NCBI GenBank assembly: GCA_033297075.1
Contig: MU858405.1
Location: 1 to 13,020, forward strand
Direction of reading: 5' to 3'
DNA length: 13,020 nucleotides
Source of the DNA: Rhypophila decipiens
Taxonomy: Eukaryota > Ascomycota > Sordariomycetes > Sordariales > Naviculisporaceae
Positions 1 through 8,000 of the stretch are shown piece after piece. The notes beneath the pieces were generated by a model. It had not been told where the DNA came from, searched no databases, and worked only from the letters and a program-made list of their open reading frames with translations. A program made the position numbers and the translations under genes. The first letter of the stretch is position 1. Every line of letters begins with the position of its first letter.

Positions 1-140
1 ACCGCACCTTGGAAGAGTTGAGCTTCATGTTTGAGGGAAGGGAAATCCAAGGCCGGGTAGAGAAGGGTGTTGAGAAGGTCTTGGATGAGGTTGAGCTGGC
101 AGATCAGGTCAAGGGGGACGGAGTCAAGAATACGGTGTGA
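1..140 (+). CDS. C-terminal end of an MFS sugar-transporter-like protein (partial)
   Basis: The frame starting at base 3 is open from the window edge to a TGA at 138-140 and gives about 45 residues beginning RTLEELSFMFEG. The sequence R-T-L-E-E-L followed by a Phe and an acidic, Lys-rich tail is what follows the last membrane helix in fungal sugar porters of the major facilitator superfamily, where the classic signature is PETKGRTLEE. The fragment would be the cytosolic tail after transmembrane helix 12; no membrane segment is inside the window. Nothing about substrate can be said. The two other forward frames have stops within the first 35 bases. The assignment rests on this short motif, so it is likely but not certain. 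The gene converges on the TBP-like gene on the other strand. Confidence 0.7.
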   Translation, partial: RTLEELSFMFEGREIQGRVEKGVEKVLDEVELADQVKGDGVKNTV

Positions 141-246
141 CAGGTTATACTTTTGGGATGAAAGTCACGCAAGGATGAAGGATTAACGTTATGTGGATAT
201 GAACTGTGTTGGGAATTAATATGACCAGATTCTTCTGGCTTTTATG

Positions 247-256
247 TTATTATTAA

Positions 257-289
<33 letters not shown>

Positions 290-297
290 CATTATTA
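247..297. repeat. (ATT)n microsatellite
   Basis: About 51 bases of almost pure TTA/ATT trinucleotide repeat, interrupted once near 255-258 and once at 290 (ATC). It lies in the 222-bp gap between the stop codons of the two convergent genes, so it is in 3' untranslated or intergenic DNA. Confidence 0.95.
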
Positions 298-362
298 AGG
301 ATTATGCTATGCACCGTTCCTGCGGCTACATGGCCAAGACCTACCGGTTGCTTCTTTGGAGC

Positions 363-1025
363 CTAGTACTTCCTAAACTCCATACATATGGGATAAATCA
401 GCGAAAAGGCCTCATACATCTGGTCCCTAGTCTTGGCACCAGTTAGCACGATCTTACCTCCGGAGAACATCAAGATGGTCACCTTGGGATTGATCAAATG
501 ATAGACCAAACCCGGAAACAGCTCCCTCTCGAGGATAGCAAAGTGGTGATACTTGGCCGCGATGCCTTCCAATCTGATGGGGAAGCCGACATCGCACGAG
601 GCTACGATATTCTGGATCTTGAAGTTGTCAAAGCTGACTTGATAGCCCATTTTCTGAATGATGCGGGCAAACTTCCGGCCTGCCAGGCGGCTGTCACTCT
701 CGGAATTGGCGCCGACAATGACCATCCGGCCGGAACCAAACATCAGAGCTGTGGTCCGGGGCTCGCGGATGCGCATCACCAGCCCGTGGAATCGCTTGCG
801 GTTCCATGAGACGTTCCAGGCTGTGTTGGAAATGTGGTGTAGGTTGAGAATACAGCCGAGCTCGCAGTTCGCTACCACGTTGGAGACCAAGGGGACAGGC
901 CAGCCTGGTTGGATTCTGGCCCTGCCAGTTTCACTTTTTGGTGTGCTTGTGGCCACCAGGGCAGTTGATTGTGTAGTATCCATCTTGGATCCTCTTTGTG
1001 GTCCTTTGTCAAAAAGGGGTTGCAT
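363..1025 (-). CDS. Divergent TATA-box-binding protein (TBP) paralogue, intronless
   Basis: The product of 220 residues has a short N-terminal tail and one complete TBP core of two direct repeats. The core aligns without gaps to yeast TBP as I recall it. All four DNA-kinking Phe are present (KRF, ALMF, ELFPGL, ILMF), as are the two central Asn (VSNVV, KIQNIV), the MRIREP motif and the TFIIB-contact ELF region (E-R-E-L-F). Departures are Val for the Thr and Asn for the Lys of the first TGAK (VGANS, whereas repeat two keeps LTGAKT), Phe for Tyr in the RKYARIIQK helix that contacts TFIIA, and His for Arg after FPGLVY. Established role of the family: promoter recognition in the nucleus with TFIIA and TFIIB. 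The frame stays open upstream to 1472, but that part looks non-coding. I chose the ATG at 1025 because it is the first after the TATA box at 1105-1112. An in-frame ATG at 983, with a better context (AAGATGG), would give 206 residues. It is too divergent to be the usual highly conserved fungal TBP. Confidence 0.88.
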   Translation of the reverse strand: MQPLFDKGPQRGSKMDTTQSTALVATSTPKSETGRARIQPGWPVPLVSNVVANCELGCILNLHHISNTAWNVSWNRKRFHGLVMRIREPRTTALMFGSGRMVIVGANSESDSRLAGRKFARIIQKMGYQVSFDNFKIQNIVASCDVGFPIRLEGIAAKYHHFAILERELFPGLVYHLINPKVTILMFSGGKIVLTGAKTRDQMYEAFSLIYPICMEFRKY

Positions 1026-1529
1026 TATGTTTAGGTGTTGGTGGTATGGGATAGTTGTGAATACTATTGTCTTGGTCACTGGGATGGAGCAAGGGAGTGA
1101 TGACCTTTTATACCTCTTCGAGACCACAAAGAGCAAGATTTCGACAAAGACCAGGAGATAAAGGGGACATTCCATCCTTCTATTGTTGAAGACAACAATA
1201 GGCTTGTGCATGATGTTCAAAGTCTTTGTCCCCAAAACAAGGCCTTGTTCTCTATCACTGTCACCACTGCATCTTGGACGTTGAGCGTCTATGGAGTATG
1301 TGCAAGCCCGTAATGGGCCAATAGGCAACAATAATCGCCCTGGCGCTGGGCCCCTAATGGCCAATCTGGATGATCTGGATCTGAGTGGTTCTGTTTGCCA
1401 AGAGCAGTGCCCCTTTCGGTCAACCCCGCTTCCTTCCAGGCAACTCAACCCTTTTAGAGCTTTAAACCCCAAGACAGCTTTGACACAGTATCAACAAAGC
1501 ATGATTTGACAGAGCCAACGGCCATCAAT
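1026..1529. promoter_or_regulatory. Shared upstream region between divergent TBP-like and HET genes
   Basis: About 504 bp lie between the two start codons, which point away from each other. I see the TATA box of the TBP-like gene in it and a mixed-composition leader before the HET start, but no convincing TATA element for the HET gene and no further gene. Open frames on both strands here lack protein-like composition. The arrangement would allow coordinated control of the two genes, which is inference. Confidence 0.5.
1105..1112 (-). promoter_or_regulatory. Putative TATA box of the TBP-like gene
   Basis: The minus strand reads TATAAAAG, a consensus TATA element. It lies about 80 nt upstream of the ATG at 1025 and about 120 nt upstream of the ATG at 983. 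There is no other minus-strand ATG between it and 1025, and the presumed leader is CA-rich as in many fungal mRNAs. A start site some 30-60 nt downstream would exclude translation of the open frame further upstream. Confidence 0.5.
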
Positions 1530-3692
1530 ATGTCTTTTTGTCAGCGATGCAAGCTCCTAACCATCGACGAGCTCGTCGAGAACGACGTACTATTTCAACC
1601 TGATCTTGCCACACTCAGGGGAAGCGCCGAGAAAGGATGCGACTTCTGCACGCTCTGTTGGAAAGCCCTCAGGACAGGGCAAAAGGACCAACTCGACAAG
1701 CTGCTACGGGGAGAGTCTGCGTGGGCTGAAGGAGAGGCATGGACGCCAACAATTTGGCTTCGCGGTATGCACTTTTGGGGTGGTGGCTCGGCGGGGACCA
1801 AGATCGAGGTTAGCTGTGGGAAGGTCAAGACCGCTGCGACTGATGCCGGTGATGAGCGAGAGCCATATGAGAATCCGAATCCCCATGTGGGAAACTGGCT
1901 AGAAGTTTACGAGTGAGTTCTTCATGAAACCTTTAACCTGAAGGAACTCAAGCTAAGACAAGGAAGACTCCCCGGAAAACCGTCAAAGTACCAACTTCGG
2001 GGACGACGAACAACCGTCGACCGGGATCCAGAGTTGTACGTCCCCATGATCAAGCAATGGCTGGCCAACTGCAGCAAGTCCCACAAAACATGCCACCAAG
2101 CAACGTCAGAGCGTCAGATGCCGACTCGAGTGATTGATGTGGGATTTGGCTCTGACTGTATACGTCTAATCACGACGGAGGGCATACAAGAGCCAGAGCC
2201 GTACATTGCGCTCTCGTATTGCTGGGGAGCCGACACATCCGGGCTCTTTACTCTCAACAAACAAACATATGTAGCTATGACGGATGGCCATGGGCTGCCC
2301 GACTCCAAGCTGGCCAAGACCCACCGTGAGGTGATTTCTCTCGTTCGTGCACTCGGACACCGATACCTCTGGATCGACGCCCTCTGTATCATCCAAGGAG
2401 ACGCAGCGGACTGGGAGAAGGAGTCCAAGACCATGGCTCGTGTCTATGGTAATGCGGCCCAGACAGTCATTGCAGGTCGATCTGCCAGCACAAAAGATGG
2501 CTTCATCACCAATGACCTTGGAAAGGACAAAGCAAGACCTCCACCCTGCCAGCTCCCGATTGACAGCTCATCACCCCCCACGACCCTTACAATTGACTTG
2601 CGTCGGGTTGCAACCATGGGACCTGTCTCGGGAAGAGGGTGGTGTTTCCAAGAACGGATCATCTCTCCCCGAGCCGTTGTGTTTGGCGACGAGCAGATAT
2701 TTTACACCTGTGCGGCCGGATATTGCTTTGAGAATGGAGAGACCAGGCAGAATACTCTACGGCCCAAGTTCTTACAACAACCGTCAGCTCTGGCAACTAA
2801 GAAGACCCCCAGCGGGAAAGGCCCTGTCCTTACACCAACCGAGGAGGTCCTCAAAGAGTGGTACACTATCCTGACAAACTTTACCACCTGCGCACTCTCC
2901 AATCCCCACGATGTCTTTGCTGCTCTGATGGCTGTTGCTCAAGAGGCTTCCAAAGCTCTACCACCTGGGACAAGGTACCTCGCTGGAATATGGGAATGCG
3001 ACGTGGTAAGAGGTCTTCTCTGGCGACCGTGTTATCACTTCCAGGTCGGACCGATGAGCCATACCGCCACTACGAGACCTAAAACGACCAGACTTACCAG
3101 AGAGACCGGGGGCTCGGTGGTTCGCGCGCCGTCGTGGTCCTGGGCTGCTGTCGAGGGCCCGGTTGCTCATTCGGTATTCACACCCCTTTTGGTGTCCAGA
3201 TACAGGGACGAAGAGGGCTGGTGGATGGTCAAGCCGACGCATGGGACAGAAAAGCCTTACAGATGGTCAAATGATGATCGAACGGTCGGCGTCAATGAGC
3301 TGTACATGCCAGCATATGACCTTCACTTGACCGGACGGGTAGCTGAAGTAAAAGTCCTAGAGGAACCTGTGGCGAGCTACTTTGCTGGCAGGAAGTGGAG
3401 CAAGTTATCGGCAGCAAAAGCAAAGAAAAATGGAGTGTTATTAGCGAGCCCAGATCATCTTGATGACGGCGAGCTACAGACCTCCTGGGAGCATGTCGTT
3501 GGAATTGGATTTTTCGATGTCAAGGATGAGAGGATTGGGGTACAGAGTGTCTGGTGTCTTCCCATTGCGCGGGATATGGGGCTTATCTTGGAAAGAAAGT
3601 CGGATGGCAAGCTTGCAAGACTTGGATGGTTCGTGGTAGAAAAGGAGAGCTGGTTTCTGGCGAGGCCGGAACAGGACCTTTGCTTGTGCTAA
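1530..3692 (+). CDS. HET-domain (heterokaryon incompatibility) protein, spliced
   Basis: Two exons (1530-1912 and about 1967-3692) encode about 702 residues. The N-terminus has paired cysteines (C4-x2-C7 and C37-x2-C40-x2-C43), usual in this family. The HET domain shows its three signature blocks: YIALSYCWG (about 207-215), YLWIDALCIIQ (about 261-271) with the following acidic stretch and VYGNA, and RGWCFQER (about 351-358). Further on, a WEC...LLW segment and APSWSWA (about 513-519) are also typical of HET proteins. The C-terminal 180 residues have no domain I recognise, and no NACHT, ankyrin or WD repeats follow. Known members act in allorecognition and regulated cell death when incompatible fungal cells fuse; here that is family inference. 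The start is the ATG at 1530, with A at -3; the frame extends eight codons further only from a TTG. Transcription diverges from the TBP-like gene. Confidence 0.92.
1913..1966 (+). other. Intron in the HET gene
   Basis: A strong donor GTGAGT at 1913 directly follows the Tyr-Glu codons, and the unspliced frame stops at 1914-1916. Both exons are in the same frame, and the sequence after the intron (KYQLRGRRTTVDRDPELYV) matches the pre-HET region expected in the family. Acceptor AG at 1966 gives a 54-nt intron; AG at 1957 (45 nt) also keeps the frame and would add three residues. AG at 1962 breaks the frame. Possible branch sites are TTAAC at 1933 and CTAAG at 1953. Confidence 0.75.
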
Positions 3693-3895
3693 TTAGTTTA
3701 CTACTTGTTGAACATGAGATTCATACCCATTTTCGACCCAAGTAAAACGTGTCAATTTCTCCGCGATCCGGACATAACTTGCACTGTTCATAGAATTCAG
3801 CGACTGGAAAGCACATGGGAATTATGCATTCTGACTAACTCCGGTATCCTGCTTGCTTCACCGAACGTCACGGTGTGTGGACGGACCGGTTTGCT

Positions 3896-4272
3896 TCAGT
3901 TCTCGGATTTCAGGTTGTTCTTGGCGTGGCCACGACGCTTGGCATCCTGCGCTGACCTTGGCAGGTCTTCTCGGGGCGGCCTCCTGAGCGACTCCACAAT
4001 GCAATAGACGGCCTGAGTGGAAAGAGCGGTCGATACCAAGACTGCGGCGCTGAACCTGGCCTTGGCGCAAGCAATGCCAAGGCCTCTCAACACCATCACG
4101 CCAGTTCCAAACAAGTTCTGGAGCCGCGTGTCTGCCCACCCCTGATATACCTCCGCACTTATACACGTCTTGGCAGGTCTTGGAAGTCTTCAGGATCGAG
4201 AAATTGAGCCTCCGGGATGCTTTTATTGTTGGGAATATTCTTGGCGCCAACTTGGCAGCTTTGAGCCGGGAG
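3896..4272 (-). pseudogene. Coding-like region with a frame switch: small unrecognised gene or gene remnant
   Basis: Two adjoining minus-strand frames look protein-like. The first (4272 down to a TAA at 4159-4161) contains KNIPNNKSIPEAQFLDPEDF and DLPRR. The second (open from 4189 to a TGA at 3896-3898) reads SAEVYQGWADTRLQNLFGTG, then an Ala/Val-rich stretch, RRPPRED and a basic C-terminus. They overlap by about 30 nt, and going from one to the other needs a one-base shift or a very short intron (about 35 nt, unusual). Upstream, GTAAGC near 4320, CTGAC near 4274 and AAAG near 4260 could form a 61-nt intron, but I find no convincing first exon with a start codon. I do not recognise the family. 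It may be a frameshifted remnant or a small gene whose structure needs transcript data. Confidence 0.35.
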
Positions 4273-4434
4273 TCAGATGTCATCTCCCAGTGAGACGAAG
4301 ATATGTCGATGTTGCTTACATCTCAAGTATAAGTTTCTGGGAAATTCACCTCCATTTCTAGAGGTCGCGACTCCAAATCTAGGCGCCTGTGTCGCCGATT
4401 TTGGAGTCAAATTTCCCGCCAAGACCTTCTTCCA

Positions 4435-4459
4435 CTAGGTGCCTTGAGGAACGAAAGGC
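4435..4459 (-). other. Candidate Helitron 3' terminus (hairpin + CTAG)
   Basis: On the minus strand the order is GCCTT, a 9-nt loop, AAGGC (19-nt hairpin, 4459-4441), two bases AC, then CTAG (4438-4435) and a flanking T. This fits the Helitron rule of a 16-20-nt hairpin shortly before a CTRR end inserted before T. The stem is only 5 bp, and an almost identical hairpin unit occurs again 23 bp inward. Of the few places between the HET stop codon and the RepHel stop codon where a CTRR is followed by T, this is the only one I found with an adjacent hairpin. Confidence 0.4.
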
Positions 4460-4481
4460 TCTTGCCTTGAGGAACGAAAGG
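4441..4481. repeat. Direct repeat, 18-bp unit twice, period 23 bp
   Basis: The unit GCCTTGAGGAACGAAAGG occurs exactly at 4441-4458 and 4464-4481, separated by CTCTT. Each unit can form the GCCTT/AAGGC type stem fully or in part. It abuts the proposed Helitron 3' end. Confidence 0.95.
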
Positions 4482-4521
4482 TCTTATGCCCCCTCCCCCC
4501 CCCCCCAACCCAACCCGCCCC

Positions 4522-4685
4522 ACATTCACTGGTCAGAAATTTGGCCCCCAAAACTCCTCCATCTTTTTTTTTCATCAAGTTCTCAAAATTTCGAAAATCA
4601 CCTGACATTCACTGGTCAGAAATTTGGCCCCCAAAACTCTTCCATTTTTTTTTATTCAAGTTCTCAACATTTCGAAAATCACCTG
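4522..4685. repeat. 83-bp tandem duplication in the RepHel 3' non-coding region
   Basis: Copy 1 (4522-4604) and copy 2 (4605-4685) both begin ACATTCACTGGTCAGAAATT and end CGAAAATCACCTG. They differ by a few substitutions and by small changes in the T-run and the CATC/ATTC segment next to it. The copies abut directly. Confidence 0.95.
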
Positions 4686-4890
4686 ATTGGCGCGGCATGG
4701 ATTTTATTTCCCTGCTAACTCCGTCCCGCAATATGTTTGCGCCCACAGATCTATTTTAATTTCTTCCCCTTGGAGCTCATTCTTTTGCCTTTTCACGTAT
4801 AGTTATCGCCGCTCAGTCAGCCGCGCTGGGAGGAGCCCTTTTCTCAGTTTGGCCCTGTTGAGTGCTCGATATCAAACGTACCGTTTTTTG

Positions 4891-4920
4891 GGGTGGTGTT
4901 TTGGGGGATGGGAGGGGGGG
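4891..4920 (+). other. G-rich tract with G-quadruplex potential
   Basis: The plus strand has G-runs of 4, 5, 3 and 7 in about 30 bases. The last part (4903-4920, GGGGGATGGGAGGGGGGG) alone can provide four G3 tracts with loops of 1-4 bases. It lies on the strand complementary to the RepHel transcript, about 130 bp beyond its stop codon, so a folded form would be in the DNA and the RNA would be C-rich. Confidence 0.5.
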
Positions 4921-5046
4921 TTTCCCTCTTCGTGCATGCACTTGTTTGTATACGTGTCATTCGTCGATTTTGGAGGAGAACCACATGCACGTTAAATTCT
5001 ATTAAATTCCATTATACCGGTGCTTCTAATAATCACTTCATTAACC

Positions 5047-8000
5047 CTAGTCTTCCCAAGCCCTAATAGTGGCATTACTCAGCCGTTCCAACCTCTCGTC
5101 CGCTGCAGCCATGTTTTCCGGTATGTTGTTGCCCACGACATCTCGCTCTCGGACTTTTGACAGAAGCATGATACCATCGAGCGACGGACACCGAGAGAGC
5201 TGCACGTACAGGCTGTACGGGTCACATTGGCCGGGCACCACTTCCCCACTGACCACTGTTGTTCGCGTCCCACGAAGCTCCAGTGCGACCCGCCTCAACG
5301 TCCTGCCTTGTACCTTGTAGTCTGTGCAGGCGAACGCGGCAACGCATGGTAAGCCTCGACGGACAGCATCGTGCCGTTGCCACGGCCGCTTTCTCTGGCA
5401 TGGTATTGTAGTGCTAACAGGTGTGAGTAGGATTGTGCCAGGAGGCATGCCAACAAAGTGAAAATCGGTCGTTGTATCCGACGCCAGCAGGATGCCTGCT
5501 GGGGGCCCAAAATGGAGCATGATGTCGGCACTGATGCGGTGGCCCGGATGGGCTTTGTCGAGGATAACATCCAGCGCTTTATAACTGGCACCGTTCACGA
5601 GCTTCAGGCCCTGGTAGGTGTTTTGGTTTACGACGACGGGCATGCCGGGCACGAACATGAAGACGGCCGGCACCGGAATAGCGCTGTCGTCTCCCTGGCT
5701 CAACATCAGCAGGGCCTCTTCTTCCGTCGGCTCGCTCTCCTTCCACTTGTTCTCGGAGATGAAGATCCGGAGAAGACCCTGACTCTGTCTCTGGAAGGAC
5801 AGGACCGCCTCGGTATTCAGATTCCAGCGATTCCTGTTGAGCGGAGTCACCACCGTGATACCTGATTCCCATGGAATTCGCTGACCTTCATGGTAACACC
5901 TGCTGTTGAGGAGGTCCACGTCGGACTTGTCTTGATTGCCTTTCCGGACGCGTGTCAGCAACCTCCTCAGCGTCGGATCCCCGGCCGCGCGGACCTGCTC
6001 CGTCAGGATGACCACGGTCGTGAACCTGTTCCATAGAGCATGCGCCTTGTCGTGCTGCCGTCTCTGCTCTGCCTTGAACGATTTGTCGTCGTCCCACGAG
6101 ATGGCCGTACTAGGGAGGAGAATCGACCGTTCCTGCACAGGGCGGAACTGACGAAAATCCCCACAGAACAGGACGATAGGTATGCCGCCGAAGTCTTCCG
6201 CACACCCACGAAGCTTGCCAAGCTGTTCGTTCACAGCATGCAACGTCCGTGCGCCAAGCATGCTGACCTCATCGATGATGAGCAGGTATTTCTGCTGCCA
6301 GTCCATCCGAACTTGGCCGTCCACGTACCGACCTGATGCGCTCGAGTTCTGAAGACCCTCGACCTTCTTACTGGATCCGCCAGCTCGTGACGCAGCTTGG
6401 AAAACACCGCAGGCTGAGTGGACCGTCACTCCGTTGATACGCGCCGCAGCCGTCCCTGACGTTGCCGTCACTAATAGGCGGTGCGATATGTCCCTGTTCG
6501 CAAAGAGCTCGGCAATGGCCTCGATGACGCGGGACTTTCCGGTTCCGCCCTCTCCACCAACAAACATACACAGTTGCGCCGTCCCGCGCTCGTCACGACG
6601 TAGTCGATCCAGCTGCTGACATATCAAACCCAAGGCGATGCCTTGTTTCTGATTCAGAGTGAAAGACTCGGCAAGACGTCTTCCTGTCTCCGCGAACGAC
6701 GTGGTCGGCCCTAATCTGATGCTCGCCGACGGTGCTGCACGCCGCATTGAATGTTCAGAGTCGGCCTCTGTCATCTCAACATCTTGCTCTCCGAAGCCGC
6801 TCAGCACACTGTATACGGCTGCAGCGTGTCCCGCCACCTCTTGGTCGGATTCCTGTCGGCTCTGTATACCCTGGATCATCTTTTCTCGCTCCCGGGAAGC
6901 ACTCGCCTGCTGCGACTTGATGGACCTGAGAAGTCCCTGGTCAGGAACCGCCGCCCCCGATGACTGAGCGCATGGAGCACCCGGCGCCGTCTCTAACACT
7001 GCCGTGGCTCGCAACTCGTTTGAAGACCCCATCGCTACCTGCTGGAATTGCAGGAGTTGGCGCACCATCTCGCTGATCTCCGTCGAGCGGGCAGTGACCT
7101 CTGACTCCCCTACCGCGATTCTCAGAACGTCGATAAGTCGCGTGGCGGTACCGACATTGTCAGACCGATAACTTGTCTCCTGGTCCTCCTCTCCTTCGCC
7201 TAGACCGGATTCGACCATACCAGACGGTGAGTTGTTGTCCCCGGACATGGCTGCCCATTGCCTTGCGTCGCGTTTCACGTCTTCTGCAGACCGGCGGAGC
7301 AGCTGGATGTTGTCAACGTAGTTTAAGGCTCTTTTTGACAAGACCCGCTTTTTCCCTTGCCAGATGTCGTTAATATCGCCCTGCGATTCGGTCAGAAATG
7401 ACTCCCACGGTACGAACATGGCGAGGTGCTGTACAGCCGCTCTATATCAACAGCTGTCAGTTTAGTAACCATTACTATCTTGTTTCCCTCCCCCCGACAG
7501 AGCGCAATGAAATACGTACCTCCTGTAATGCGTCTCGTCTTCTTCGCTAAAGTTCATGCTCAAATAACCATCCAGGCAGACGACAGCTTGCTTACCCGGC
7601 CTTCGCAAAGACTGCACCCACATCTCTGAGGGAGGCCATGCGCCGCTGAATTCCAAATCCCCCCACGCTGCCGCACTGCTGCTCTTCCGCTTCAGTTTCA
7701 CAACTGACAGGTAATCATATAGCGACAGGTCCCGCAGGACGTTCCCGCGATGCGGGTACGCCTCCACTAAAGAAATTCTCTGCCCGGCCTCCTCTAGAAG
7801 CACAGCCTCGTCTACAGGTTGCTCCAAACCTTCCATACCGGCTGATCGTCGGAGGTGGCCCCATCTCCGGAAAATATGCCAATACAAGGACGATGCGTTG
7901 AGAAATGTCCATGCCTCGTTGTTGGTAAATTCCATACCATACCCCAACAAGTGCGACACAACCTCTACTTGCGACAGCGGCCGATCCGTGAAGACCCGAT

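Larger units (their letters stand above)
4273..5046. other. Non-coding stretch between the coding-like remnant and the RepHel stop codon
   Basis: No protein-like frame is visible. Up to about 4434 it appears to be host intergenic DNA with perfect palindromes (AGGCGCCT at 4381-4388; TTGGCGCCAA lies just before it at 4241-4250). From about 4435 it is probably the 3' non-coding part of the Helitron, holding a 23-bp-period repeat, a C12 run at 4495-4506, an 83-bp tandem duplication, a G-rich tract and a palindrome GTGCATGCAC at 4932-4941. Confidence 0.6.

Noticed and set aside
658..1161. Plus-strand frames across the TBP-like gene and its promoter
   Set aside because: They are antisense to a clear TBP core and have no protein-like features.
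1026..1472. N-terminal extension of the TBP-like frame, making 369 residues
   Set aside because: The extra part has no TBP-family similarity and lies upstream of the consensus TATA box and of two well-placed ATG codons, so it is more likely promoter and leader.
3688..3693. Another CTRR|T candidate (CTAA on the minus strand, followed by T) at the HET stop codon
   Set aside because: No hairpin beside it, and it would include part of the HET stop codon in the element.
4241..4250. Perfect palindrome TTGGCGCCAA (and AGGCGCCT at 4381) as a regulatory or terminal structure
   Set aside because: No loop and no link to any gene or to the element's end; palindromes this short are not meaningful alone.
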